NCBI GenBank assembly: GCA_032768795.1 | Contig: CP136490.1 | Span: 6,448,001 to 6,512,000, forward strand | Source: Tremella fuciformis | Lineage: Eukaryota; Basidiomycota; Tremellomycetes; Tremellales; Tremellaceae | Reading direction: 5' to 3' | Length of the DNA: 64,000 nucleotides | Shown: positions 1 to 10,942 of the stretch, piece after piece | How positions within the stretch are numbered: position 1 is the first letter of the stretch | Layout of the letters: every line of letters begins with the position of its first letter | The notes under the pieces: model-generated | Seen by the model: only the letters and a program-made list of their open reading frames with translations | Databases searched by the model: none | What the model was told of the DNA's origin: nothing | Position numbers and translations under genes: made by a program

Positions 1-634
1 TCATACTGGTCAGGAACAGGCTGCTGGGGATGGGCAGGCCCTCAAAGTACTTGGACTTGCCGCTCGCGTCGGCCGGGATGAGCGCCACGGTCGCGTTGAA
101 GCGCGCGAGGCGAGCGAGTCCAGCAGAAACAAAGAGCAGCAGAGCGACGAGGTCGAGGGGCGTACGGAGACCGAGGACAAAGGCCAGCGTGGCTGGTGCC
201 ACGCCGAACGACACGAGGTCTGCGAGCGAGTCCATCTCCTGCCCGAGCATCGACCCGCCTCCCATCCACCGCGCGACCTTGCCGTCCAGCGCGTCGAAGC
301 CGAAGCCGAGGATCGGCAGCAGGTGCGCGAGGTAGAGACAGCGCAGGGCTTCGCTCGATGGGGGACCGGGGAGGTTGGACGAGAGGATGAGGTACCGGCA
401 GGAGGTGAGGATGGACGAGACGCCGCATACGCCGTTCATGATGGTGATAAGGTCGGCGAGGCGGAAATTTCTGCTACATGAGAAGGGGCAGAGAGGGTGC
501 GGATATGATTGTATTTACCTGACGAGGGAGAAGTGTCCATCGTCGTCTCTGTACTGTTGGAGCAGCTTGCGCCGCTCTTCAGCCACGGTCGCGCCCTTGC
601 CCGAGGCCTTGGCGGAGGGAGTGGGAGTGGACAT
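1..634 (-). CDS. CHO1: Phosphatidylserine synthase (CDP-alcohol phosphatidyltransferase), 3' end cut by window edge
   Basis: Makes phosphatidylserine from CDP-diacylglycerol and serine in the ER membrane. Two exons are visible, complement(<1..470, 519..634), with a 48 nt intron; the rest lies beyond the left edge. The translation from ATG 634 starts MSTPTPSAKASGKG and continues with a first hydrophobic segment after the splice (NFRLADLITIMNGVCG). The CDP-alcohol phosphotransferase signature D-G-x2-A-R-x8-G-x3-D-x3-D is complete in the stretch FDALDGKVARWMGGG..EMDSLAD, with all three aspartates and the glycine present. The spacing and the following DLVSFGVAPA match eukaryotic/yeast Cho1 rather than phosphatidylinositol synthase. 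It is divergently transcribed from the acetyl-CoA synthetase gene and shares its upstream region. Family assignment is firm; the C-terminus and total length are unknown. Confidence 0.93.
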
Positions 635-1224
635 TTTGTCGGTCGTGCGAGGTGTGGATACAAAAGTGATGATGCCAGCACGAGGCTGGATGGATGAAGG
701 GAAGAAGGGATGACGCTGTGGGAGGTTCGAGTGACATGCGTGAGGAACGTGGCACAAAGGAGGGTTTCGATCGGACATCGCCGCTTTGGCCCAGCATTTA
801 GCTTGGCATTTTCGTCACAAGTGGGCGGCTAATTTAGAGTTGGAGTGATACGCTGCAGACGGGTAGACGACCAACACGGTGCTCGGGATTAGTCGGCCAG
901 GGCAGCCCCATGGGGTTATAGCTATGCATCATGGGTGGCATGGCGGCTCGGCGGCAGAAAGGAATAAGCCGGAGAGATCGGGACATATTCGGCCGGGTGG
1001 GGACGGTGGGGACGTGCACACACACACTCTAATGAACCGGCAACTTGAAAATACCGGTTGACTCAGGTAGCCGTTTGTCATTCAGGGTCATCCAAAGGAT
1101 GGTATGCCAGTTGTCCATCAAGTGGCCGCCAATAAGTCACGAGCCCATACATACATTTACAACGATCCTCATTGTCTACTCATCTCATTCATCACCTTAC
1201 CCTCTCTCCACCGTCAAGGTCAAG
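635..1224. promoter_or_regulatory. Shared divergent promoter region of CHO1 and ACS
   Basis: No gene is seen in these 590 bases. The stretch separates two divergent start codons. It contains a short CA run near 1016-1028 and a CCAAT-type box (gccgccaataag) near 1125-1136 on the ACS side, followed by a pyrimidine-rich leader just before the ACS start. No clear TATA box was seen. Regulatory meaning is inferred from position only. Confidence 0.5.
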
Positions 1225-2481
1225 ATGCCAGACTACAAGGTGCACCCCCTCCCAGACTCGGTCGACGAGGCAGACGACATCTTTCCTCCCCCGCCGCGAC
1301 TCCAAGGCAAAGACGGCAGACCCAAACCGCACATCGGGCCAGATTACCAGGCCTACCTCGCGGAATACGAAAAGACAATCGGGAAAGGCTCGGACGAGTG
1401 GTGGAGAGAACAGGCCAAGCAGCTTGACTGGTACACCCCTTTCAAGACGGTCAGAGCAGGCGGCTTCGAGCACGGTGACATCCAGTGGTTGTACGTCAAC
1501 CCCCCGTTCCCGGCCTTTTAGCCGCGGAGAGAGCTGACGCCGCAGCCCCGAGGGCACTTTGAACGCCGCATACAACTGTCTCGACAGGCACTTCTATGCC
1601 AACCCGGACAAGACGGCCATCATTTATGAAGCAGATGAGGCCTCGGAGGCACGAGAGGTGTCCTATGCAGAGCTCTTTCGCGAGACTTGCAAAGTTGCGA
1701 ATGTTCTCCGCTCCTGGGGCGTCAAGAAGGGCGATGCCGTATCTATCTAGTACGTCCGCCTCGAGCTTCGTTGGTCCACGCCTGACGCGTAGCCTTCCCA
1801 TGACATGGCAGGCCGCTGCCGCCTTCCTTGCGTGTGCAAGAATTGGTGCGGTCCACTCGGCCGTCTTCGCAGGTTTCAGCGCCGAGTCTTTGCGGGACCG
1901 AGTGAACGACTGTGAATGCAAAGTGGTCATCACTACCGATGAGGGTCGCCGAGGTGGCAAGTCCATTGCAACCAAGCAGAGTGAGTCCGATCTTCCCTAC
2001 AAACCCTTTACTGACAAGCAGTCGTCGACGCCGCCCTTGGTCAGTGCCCCAACGTTGACAAAGTCCTCGTCCTTCGCCGCACCGGCAACAAGGTGCCCAT
2101 GAAGGAAGGCCGTGACTTCTGGTGGGACGAGGAGTGCGCCAAGGTCCCCACATACTGCCCCTGCGAGCCGATGTCCTCTGAGGACCCGCTGTTCATCCTC
2201 TACGTATGTCAATTCTGCTCTGTGGCTTTCCCCTCCGCTCATCTCAGACCTCGGGCTCCACCGGCAAGCCGAAAGGTGTGGTACACAGCACCGCCGGCTA
2301 CCTCCTCGGCGCACTCATCACTGTCAAATACGTCTTCGATGTCCACCCCGACGACAAATTCGCCTGCATGGCCGACGTAGGATGGATCACCGGTCATACC
2401 TACATTGTCTACGGTCCCCTCGCCAATGGTGTCACTACCACGGTCTTCGAGTCCACCCCTGTCTATCCCACTGCATCTCGT

Positions 2482-2513
<32 letters not shown>

Positions 2514-3559
2514 CCACCTGTACACCGCCCCTACCGCCATTCGTCTTCTCCGACGTATGGGCGAGGAATTCGTCAAGAACCATGACCTTTCCTCTCTACG
2601 AGTCTTGGGCACTGTCGGCGAGCCGATCAACCCGGAAGCGTGGCACTGGTACAACGACTTCGCCGGCAAGGGCGGACAGTGTGCTATTGTCGACACGTAC
2701 TGGATGACTGAGACCGGCTCGCACGTCATCTCTCCACTACCAGGCGCCATCCCTACCAAGCCTGGCTCGGCCACCTTCCCGTTCTTCGGCTTTGACCTCG
2801 ACATCATCGACCCTCAGACCGGCAAGGTACTCGAGGGTAACGATGTCGAGGGTGTGCTTGTCGCCAAAGCCCCATGGCCTTCTATCGCTCGTACCGTCTA
2901 CAAGGACCACAAGCGGTACCTGGAGACCTACATGAAGCCCTACCCGGGATACTTCTTCTTCGGTGATGGTGCCGCTCGGGACCACGACGGATACTTGTGG
3001 ATCAAGGGACGTGTTGACGATGTGATCAAGTGAGCCCACCCGTCCTCCCAGTGACGTTTAGCTTATGGTCAGCGTGTCTGGCCACCGATTGTCCACCGCC
3101 GAGGTCGAGTCTGCCCTGATCCTGCACAAGGGCGTCGCCGAGACCGCCGTGGTCGGCTCGCACGATGACATCACTGGCCAGGCCGTCTATGCCTTTGTGA
3201 CCATGAAGCCGGAGTTTGACCTGGCCTCGACGAAGGAGGCAGACCTTAGCAAAGAGCTCGCCATCCAGGTCAGGAAGGTTATTGGGCCGTTTGCCGCACC
3301 CAAGAAGATCTTCTTGGTCAACGACCTGCCAAAGACGAGATCAGGGAAGATTGTCAGTGCATACTCCCGGACAAAGCTGGTGCATGGCTGACAATCAGAT
3401 GCGTCGTATTCTGAGGAAGATTGTGGCTGGGGAGGGTGACCAATTGGGAGACTTATCGTCGATCGCCGATCCAGGTGTCGTGGATGAGAGTGAGTACTCT
3501 GTGGTCTGACGGTAGCCAGGCTGACAGTCCCAGTCAAAGCCAAGGTCGGAGGCAAGTAG
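1225..3559 (+). CDS. ACS1: Acetyl-CoA synthetase
   Basis: Activates acetate to acetyl-CoA through an acetyl-AMP intermediate, in the cytosol/nucleus. Eight exons: join(1225..1490, 1546..1749, 1793..1980, 2022..2203, 2248..3029, 3073..3352, 3399..3489, 3534..3559), 672 residues, the usual length for fungal Acs. Visible family motifs are the N-terminal AELYWEREA-type region ([18 protein letters not shown]), the P-loop-like adenylate motif [13 protein letters not shown], the acetate-pocket region [27 protein letters not shown], the A8 hinge KGRVDDVIN followed by [13 protein letters not shown], and the catalytic acetylatable lysine in PKTRSGKI. All seven introns are 41-55 nt and carry CTGAC-like branch sites. 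Whether this is the Acs1 or Acs2 type cannot be decided. It converges on the histidine gene HIS5 with about 150 bp between stops. Confidence 0.97.
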
Positions 3560-3710
3560 GTTGTTGGGGCTCTTGGACGCTTCGAGTGAGAAGTCAGAAG
3601 TTCCGTGTACGATAGGCAATATCATGCAGGATTTTTGGTCACGCCTTGCCTGTGAAAAGTATCTAATCTAAGCTTCTACCGATAGAGAGATTAACCTGAA
3701 CCACCGTCGT

Positions 3711-4955
3711 CTACTGGAGGAGCTCTCTGAGCTTTGCAATGACCTCGTCGCACTCCTCGGCTGTGCCAACCGTGATCCGCAAACAGCCCTCGCACCCAAT
3801 CTCGTTCCCTCTATACCGCACCACGACGCCCTTGGTCTCTGCCATCGCCAAATATATCTCGTGGGCGCGTTTCGAGCTGGGCTTCTTGGTGTCCTTATCC
3901 AGCACCTGGACCAGCACAAAGTTGGCGTGGTTCCCCCCGAGTATCTCGCCCAGCCCGTCGACCGTCTGCAGGGCATCAATGAGCGCGGCGCGATTATCGT
4001 TCAAGATGGACACGCTCTTGCTCATGACCGCCAGGCCCTGCGTCGACACGGCCTGCAGCGCAATGGCCGCCGTCGGCAGCGACACGTTGTACGGCGCCTT
4101 GGTATTGGTGAGGATCTGCACCAGCGGCGGCGGCGCCAGCAGGTACCCGAGGCGAATGGCCGCGAGGCCAAAGGACTTTGAGAGCGTCTGCGTGACGCAG
4201 ACGTTGGCGTACTCGTTGACGAGCTGCGCGGCCGACGAGTACTCGGGCGCGAAATCAATGTACGCCTCGTCCACCACGATGACCCCCTTGAACTTGGGGT
4301 TCTCGGCGATGCGCCGCACGGCGTCGAGCGGGATGAGCGTGCCTGTGGGATTGCCGGGCGAGCAGATGAAGAGGAGCTTGAGGTCGGGGTGCGCGTCGAA
4401 CGCGCGGTCGAGAGCGGGCTCGTCCAGCTGGAACTGCAGCTCGCCCGGTGGGCATGGCGATGCGGAACTGGAGGAGGGCGGGGGGAGGGTGACGAGCGGG
4501 ACCGAGACGACGCCGACGTCGTTGACGTGCGCGCACACCTTGTACATGCCGTACGTGGGGGGCGTGATGCAGACGCGGTCCTGCGCGGGCACGCACAGCA
4601 CGCGGAAGAGCAGGTCCATGACCTCGTCCGAGCCGACACCGAGGAAGACCCAGTCGGCATCTGGCACCCCGCGGAACGAGGCGATGGCGCTCTTGAGCTC
4701 GTCGTGCGTCGGGGAGGGGTACCGGTGCAGCTGCTCGAGCTCGGTGGGTGAGAGAGACAGAGAGGAGGTGGTGGCGGAGGGGGGCAGGGAGGGGCCGAGG
4801 GCGTTCTCGTTGGCGTCGAGCAGGATGCCGCTCGAGTAGTCGTCCCGCGCGCAGCGGTACGGCTGGAGGGCGAGGATGTTGGGTCGGATGACGCGCTCGA
4901 GCGAGAAGTGCGCGGGCCTGGACGGCCCGGGCTGTTTGAGGCCGAGGATGGGCAT
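3711..4955 (-). CDS. HIS5: Histidinol-phosphate aminotransferase
   Basis: PLP-dependent transaminase of histidine biosynthesis, converting imidazole-acetol phosphate and glutamate to histidinol phosphate. One uninterrupted exon, 414 residues, starting MPILGLKQPGPSRPAHFS. An in-frame ATG at 5039 lies upstream, but the TATA-like box at 5006-5012 (minus strand) sits between it and 4955, so 4955 is preferred. Class I/II aminotransferase features are visible: LDANENALGPS, GVGSDEVMDLLFR, the cofactor-pocket asparagine in CSPGNPTG, VVDEAYIDFAP, the Schiff-base lysine in TLSKSFGLAAIRLGY, and the C-terminal arginine in LRITVGTAEECDE. It is intronless in an otherwise intron-rich region. Confidence 0.96.
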   Translation of the reverse strand: MPILGLKQPGPSRPAHFSLERVIRPNILALQPYRCARDDYSSGILLDANENALGPSLPPSATTSSLSLSPTELEQLHRYPSPTHDELKSAIASFRGVPDADWVFLGVGSDEVMDLLFRVLCVPAQDRVCITPPTYGMYKVCAHVNDVGVVSVPLVTLPPPSSSSASPCPPGELQFQLDEPALDRAFDAHPDLKLLFICSPGNPTGTLIPLDAVRRIAENPKFKGVIVVDEAYIDFAPEYSSAAQLVNEYANVCVTQTLSKSFGLAAIRLGYLLAPPPLVQILTNTKAPYNVSLPTAAIALQAVSTQGLAVMSKSVSILNDNRAALIDALQTVDGLGEILGGNHANFVLVQVLDKDTKKPSSKRAHEIYLAMAETKGVVVRYRGNEIGCEGCLRITVGTAEECDEVIAKLRELLQ

Positions 4956-5005
4956 GGTGGACGTGCGGCGAAGGCTGGGCTGCCCCTCGACTCCTCGATG
5001 TAGAG

Positions 5006-5012
5006 TATATAT
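5006..5012 (-). promoter_or_regulatory. TATA-like box upstream of HIS5
   Basis: The run tatatat lies about 50 nt upstream of the chosen HIS5 start on the minus strand. It supports the shorter start at 4955. Function is inferred from position and composition. Confidence 0.45.
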
Positions 5013-5215
5013 GTATGCGGTCAACGTCGACTCGAGCACATTTCAGCCAAGAACAGCAGCGACTTTTCACCCGAGTCGACGCTGTTCATCCCATACCACG
5101 TGGCACACATTTTCAACAGCGAGATCGTGAATCGATGCATACGAAACGAACTGAGCAAAGCTGAACACGCCCCACAGCCCTACACGTCGCCAATATCCCA
5201 GACAGAGACGCAGAA

Positions 5216-8144
5216 TCACAGATCCAACCGTTCTCCTCCCACCGCAGATCCCAGACTCTCCCTCAACCGCCTCGTCCGGCTCTCCACTTGGTCCAAGATT
5301 CTCGTCAGATCTGCCACTTCTTCCCTCGGCGAGCTTTTCGGTTTGCCAGCTCCACTCGCTCCGTTCGCATTCTGCAGGAACAGCCGCATGGCTTCAGCCA
5401 TCTCCTCGGCGTCCCCGCCCATCCGGCTCAGCCGTCTTGCCTTCCTTGCTTCTACCTTGTCCGTTGACCGATAAGCGATAATCGTCCAGATATTGCTGAT
5501 TACCAAAAACCCAATAATAGCTCCCAGGATGACCTCCTTCGACACGGGCCCATCCGAAATCAGATCGCCAATAGACTCGAATGCAGTCTTGAGACCAGAG
5601 GCAATCGTCCCCAGTCCAGTGACCACCGTATCGATCGCACCGGACAGATACGTGTAGTCCTTCTCTTGCCGCTCGCGTCGGGTCTTGGCCGCGTACTCGG
5701 ATGCTTCCGTTGGAGCAGCCGATTTGTCGTCTTCCGCCTCCTCCGCCGCTTCCGCCTCATCGGGTGCGCCAAACTCGGACTGATGCTCCTTTATGTAGTC
5801 TCGCATCCCTGTTTCGAGGGCTTGGTGGTAATCTTTCTGTCCATCGATAGCCGACTTTTCGATAATTCCTGCAAGTCAATTCTCTTGCAATCGTGTGACT
5901 CCACTTACCCTTGACCCATGACTTGCCAGTCCACTCGACAGTCGTGGTGACAATCACCTTGGTGGAATTGCTGCCCGCCCACATGAGACAAGTGCGTGTC
6001 TTTACACTGAAAACTCCGCCGCTCGGTACATCCGGTGTTCTTGTGGTCGTAACAAGCGTAACATAATCGTCAAAGTCGTAATGCTCCGTTTCGTCCACGA
6101 TATGGCATTTCGTCTGCTTGGGCCCAATTGATCCATTCAGCGGCTTGATATAAGACATGCTCCGCGTCAAGTTCTTGTCGCCCGGCGCTTTCGGTTTCCA
6201 GTCGGATGTCTCAATGTCTGTGGTCAGCCGTCGGTCTCTATCGGGCCGAATGAAGTCACCTCTCAGCTTCTGCGAGTCGCTGAGGAAAGTCTTGAACCAG
6301 TCCGACGTGAACATGAGGTTGTAAATCTTCTCTGGCGTGCTCGGAAACTTGGTGTCCAGCGCTGTTTCCGAGTAATGCTTTCCCTCTTTGCCACAGGCAC
6401 ACTGCGTCTTCTTGACCGGCTTTCCAGACGCGCCTCCCGCCTTTGTGTCCTCGTCATCATCGTCGCCGACTTCCGAGCCAGGCGAGGAGGCTACTTGAGC
6501 GAGAGTGGCCGATGACATGACGGCATTGGGGTTGCACAGTCGCCAGATGTTCATCATAACGTCGAAGACCGAGTCTCGCGAGAGGAACGAGGCGAAGACG
6601 TAGCACTGCTTTCAGTACCCCTCTGACTGACTATATGACTGGTCGCTCACCTTGCCGTCCGACATGGTGATCCCGATGGCGTTGGGGATGACGAGAGCTG
6701 TCATCTTCTTTTCGATCCGCTTGACGTTCTCGAAAGCAAGAATAAGCTATTCCTTCAGTAAAGACGCGCCTGGCTGGGCTGCAACCTACATTCGTGGTCC
6801 AGCCCAGAATGTTGGAGTGGAAGGACAAGTGATTCTCCGAGATGAACAGGCGACCTTGGACAAGGATATCCTTGTTCAGTGCACACCCATAATCTGTCTG
6901 TTTAGCCAGCATTGCGGTACGGCAGAAAAGCCAACCATCGATGAGGTAGTCGCCCTCGTCAATCTTTGGGAATGTCGAGTGAAACTCCGCGTTTCTTCTG
7001 TTGCTAGCGACCGCAAATCCAGTGACCGGGAGACGATGGTCATCCTGATCACTTTCGTCGTCCTCGTCCTCGTCGTCAAATTCGGATCCGTCCAGACTGA
7101 GCGCCTCCTCCTCATCGTGGTTATCTCGCCTGCCGACCAGGTACGGGCTCCTGCCCTGCCCTTTAGCCGTGCCCGACTTTGTCGACAGCATATCGTCGTG
7201 CATGTTGTTGGCATTGGCGATATGGAGGCCACTCTTTGCCAGGGCGGCCGCAACGCCCGAAGAGTTCGACTGCCGTCTGCCCTTCTTGCTCTTGCTGCCC
7301 TTGCGGTTCTCCGGTGGCAACAGGGTTGCACTGGTATTCGGACTGTGTTGCAGCTTGTTGGCCAGGCGGCTGACGGTCGAGCCGCTTCGACTACGCGCAT
7401 GGGTGGCGTCGACGTGGATCGAGTTGCTGCGGCCCTCTTTGAGATGCTTAGAAGCCGACTGGCCGGACTCGGAGCGCTTCATCGGTGGCGCAGAGGCGAC
7501 AGAGAGGGCGTCGGCAGGGAGGGGAGGGGCTATATGAGATGAGGTGGATATGGACATGTTGGGCGAGCCAGGTCCGCCGTTGGTCGTCGGGTTGGTCGGT
7601 GTGTTCAGGAAGTCGTCGTCGTCGTCCTGGGAGTCAGCCGCGCCTTCACGGCCAGGAGGACGCGCATCGGCGATCAGTTGGCGTATGTACTCACGTCTGA
7701 AGCGTGGCTGAGCCCCAGACCGATGGGCGGTACTCTACCACTAAAAGACGGGCTGTCGGTGACGCTCCTCGGCGTGTCGCTACCCTCTTCGGTCAACACG
7801 AGCTTGGGCGTGCCCAGACCCTTGACGGCAGAGCCCGGCACAGACAGCGTCCCCTGCTGCAAGTGCGGCGTGCGCTCCCTGCTGCGGGCCTGCCGCTTAG
7901 AGGGGGACTGGACGGTTCCGACGACGCCGTCAAAGTCTTCGACAAAGTGGCTGCCGGCCTTGGCGCCGCGTGGAGACTTGTTCGGAGAGGCCGATGGCGA
8001 GTAGGCGGGATCGAACGCCGGTTCGGCGGAGAGGGAGGATGATGCTGTCGAGAGTCTGCGGTGGCGGTTGTCCGAGCTGTCCTCGCTGGCGAGGGATGAG
8101 TTGGACGATGAGCGGCGTTTGAATCGGGACAGAAGAGAGGGCAT
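5216..8144 (-). CDS. GRAM/VASt-domain sterol transfer protein (Lam/Ysp2/Aster type) with C-terminal membrane anchor
   Basis: Likely moves sterols at ER-plasma membrane (or other) contact sites. Six exons: complement(5216..5868, 5909..6605, 6651..6746, 6790..6893, 6936..7626, 7695..8144), 896 residues. Residues 1-360 are low-complexity, Ser-rich and acidic (DEDEDDESDQDD). A GRAM domain spans about 366-465: FHSTFPKIDEGDYLID, then DYGCALNKDILVQGRLFISE, LILAFENVKRIEKK, CYVFASFLSRDSVF. A VASt domain follows at about 525-700 (TPEKIYNLMFTSDWFKTF, RSMSYIKPLNGSIGPKQT, VTTTVEWTGKSWVKG). One hydrophobic helix, about 791-811 (EVILGAIIGFLVISNIW), would anchor the protein in the ER, and a coiled segment follows. 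The 42 nt intron 6894-6935 is frame-neutral and stop-free; splicing it restores the family reading through the GRAM domain. Family is firm; exact sterol specificity and contact site are not visible. Confidence 0.9.
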
Positions 8145-8457
8145 ATTTCGGTCGGCAAGCGGGCGGGTCAAGTGACTGGCAACGGCGCGTCTGACTTTTC
8201 CCTCACTCCTCGGCGGTCAGGCCAAGGAGGGTGCGTGAGGTGAAAAGGTGCGGTAAAGGTAGCATGTGGACAAGCAGGACGATGGATAAAGGGAGATGAG
8301 ACAGGCAAGGTGGAAAGAATTGAATGCCGAGGGTGAGGTTGAAGACGATGATGACGAGCCGCAGTTGGACGTGACGTCAGGCTAAAAGGGGCAATTCTCT
8401 CTCGTAACATCTCAATGCTCGCGTGCCCCTCTTATGCATTGTGTAGATGTAGACGGG
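8145..8457. other. Intergenic region between VASt-protein start and TAH18 stop
   Basis: About 313 bases holding the promoter/leader of the minus-strand VASt-protein gene and the 3' end region of TAH18. No gene, RNA or repeat was recognised in it. Confidence 0.5.
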
Positions 8458-10700
8458 CTACCAGCTCTCCTCTCCGCCCCGTCCCGACTCAAACATGTCC
8501 TCGATAAACTTCTCCGCCTCTTCCGTGGTGAAAGCTCCCGCTCCCTCCGTGCTGATACACCAAGCGATGGCAGCTCTGACCTCTCTCGGCATTGCGTTGG
8601 ACGACCTGCCAATCAGCTAGAGCTGGTTTGCGACACCATCACGACTGACCCAGATATGTAGACGTGGCCTCTTCGCGCGACAAGCCAGTCATTGATCTTC
8701 GCTGCATCCTCGCGGATGAGGTGCTGAACGTAAAGCTTGTCCTCTTGATCCCGACTCGCGGCAACTCGGATGATAGCGCCTTTCGAACGATACTTTTCCC
8801 ATTCGTCTGCGAAATATAGGTCGGCAGAAGCTGAACGACACCCAAAGTACAGCATGGTGTCTGCAAGTGAGCCTCATGACGTTGGAGACAGTTGACACCT
8901 TGACTCACTTTGGGCTGCCCCTTGTCTGGTCCGATGCTCGAGAAAAGCCCTCATCGGCGCAACACCGGTCCCCGGTCCGACCAGGACAACTGGGGTGTCC
9001 GAAGAAGCTGGCAGGAAAAGGGTCGGGGCGTTGATGCTGAGGGCAACCCTTGAACCTACGATCAGCACGAGCAGTTGTCGGGAAGCCTCGTGCAATGGCC
9101 CACCTTTGGGAAGCGACTCGAGCCAAGAGGAGCAGAGCCCTCGGCGCGGTATCTTGAGGTTCGTCTTGTACTTGACGAGTGCAATGAGCAGCTGCACCTT
9201 GCCTGGGTGAGCCTCCAAGGAGGACGCTATGGAGAATTGTCGGCGCCTCAGTGGAGGGAGGATTTCAAGGAGGTGAGAGAGGGGTATCCGCGTCTCGCGG
9301 AAATCGGCCATCGTTTCGACTATGCTTCGCGAGGGTCTGGTGGCATATGTGTGGATCTCGTCCTTTGGGGTGAGCTTAGAACCCTCTTGCTCAATAAGAC
9401 TGACAGGGTCTGCTATGAACTCATCAAGGCGTTCCTGTTCTCTCTCGACTGTCGAGAACCGTCTCAACCACTCGAAGAATGACTTTCTGGGTGAACAACG
9501 TAGATCGAGGTGATTTGTCAAGATAGAACGAAGAGTGGTAACAACACCGTCTGAAGGCAGATGTTGGGGAAGTGGCTGGTCTGAAGGTTAGCATCATGCC
9601 TTGGCGTCTTGCGTAGGACGCACCAGGTAGGCGTGATCTTATAGTGACAGGGTCATCTGCTTGCGAGGACAAGCCTGACAGGTCTAGAAAGTCCTCGACT
9701 TCTTCCGCAGTGGTCTGAGGTTGCAGACAACATATAGAGCCTGGCTCATATTGATTCCTTAACCATGTCAGCGCTGGCACTTTCACAATCAGTGTGGCTC
9801 ACGGCTGCCCCTCAAATTCCAAGTCTACCTGTCGCACATCCTGCCACCAATCTTCTGGTGTTACTCTCTGCTTTGCAGTCATCCTTCCCCAGACCCAGTC
9901 TTTGGGTTTTAAAGCCCGACTGTCGGCTTTGCCGTTGACGGTCTCATGAGATCTGAGGTCGCCATTGGTATGTCCGTTGATACTAAGTGCACCGAGTGTC
10001 ATGTCCACGCATGGCTCGAGGTCATATAGCGGGGGCGGAATATCGGTTGGACTGTAATCGATGTGGCCCGGCTCGGTCGGCAGATGCGGCAGCATGATAT
10101 CCATAGTCTGCTGAAGCCAGGGGAGAAAGGCATCCTCTATGCTGGTGATCAGCTGAAGCATTATTCCAGCATCTAAAGCTCACCCGTTCGGGGCCCGCTC
10201 GTCGCCCCAAGCAGGCTCAGTCAGCGGCTGAGCTCCCAGTCCTTCCAGACGCCGCAAGAGCATCTTGCCAGCATAGCAGAATCGCTCGTAGCTCGAGTCG
10301 CCGAGTCCGAAGAGCGCAAAGTTGACGTCCTCCAGGATATCTTCTGGCAGTGACGATCTCAGGAGCGCATTCCATAGCGGTAACATGGCCGGTGGGGGAT
10401 CGCCACGACCATGAGTCGAAGTGATGAGAATAAGTAGGGGTGTATCGGGCAGCTGGAACTGGGGAGTCAGTCGGTCGCAAGTACATCCTACTGCCCACTG
10501 ACCACATCGAACAAGTCCATCGAGGTGATTGTGCATCGTCGCCCCCGCCGTCTCACTTCTCTGCCGACCCGCTCAGCCGTGTCTTGGGCGTTGCCGGTCT
10601 CCGAGGCATAGAGAATAACAATTTTGTCCGCTGGGTCAGATTGATGATGATGGTGAATCTGATGCGAAGACGGCCCGGAGTGAGGATCAGGAGCCACCAT
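8458..10700 (-). CDS. TAH18: NADPH-dependent diflavin oxidoreductase (Tah18/NDOR1)
   Basis: Passes electrons from NADPH through FAD and FMN to Dre2/anamorsin in the first step of cytosolic Fe-S cluster assembly. Eight exons: complement(8458..8605, 8650..8860, 8909..9055, 9104..9580, 9624..9757, 9803..10141, 10184..10458, 10503..10700), 642 residues, normal for the family. Flavodoxin FMN domain: ILYASETGNAQDTAE, TSTHGRGDPP, FALFGLGDSSYERFCY. FAD domain: RQFSIASS (RxYS-type motif with F). NADPH domain: VVLVGPGTGVAPMRAFLEHR and MLYFGCRSASADLYFADEW, then HVYISGSSNAMPREVR and the terminal EESW with the aromatic last residue typical of diflavin reductases. Divergent from the methyltransferase gene with 242 bp between starts. 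The window also carries Cia1 of the same pathway. Confidence 0.96.
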
Positions 10701-10942
10701 GACCCCGCTGGATGTAGCTGTTGTCGCTGACCAGGGCGAAAGACAAGAGATATATCGATTGGATCTGAAAAGTCCATCTTCGGGACCATCTGGCGAAGCC
10801 ACGTGACATCGCGTGTACGCCGAATCACCCGCGAGCCGGTTGTCCCGCATTTTATCTGCTCATACAGTCAGGTCGGCTGGCGACCTGCAGCGGGCACGTC
10901 TCGAGGGTGGCCCCCCGCAGCCTGGAAGGAGACACTGCAAAG
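10701..10942. promoter_or_regulatory. Divergent promoter between TAH18 and the H3K9 methyltransferase gene
   Basis: Short 242 bp divergent intergenic stretch that must hold both promoters. An in-frame upstream ATG for the methyltransferase occurs at 10907, 36 nt before the chosen start. No TATA box is obvious. Confidence 0.45.

Noticed and set aside
3739..4839. 366-codon open frame opposite HIS5
   Set aside because: It is antisense to the full-length aminotransferase, has no domain content, and follows from codon bias in GC-rich DNA.
6652..7542. 296-codon plus-strand frame opposite the VASt-protein gene
   Set aside because: It is a shadow of the minus-strand gene and runs across its splice sites; no recognisable protein.
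6936..7626. VASt-protein gene split into two genes at the acidic region
   Set aside because: Frame and splice junctions connect both halves without a stop, and the order disorder-GRAM-VASt-membrane helix fits one protein.
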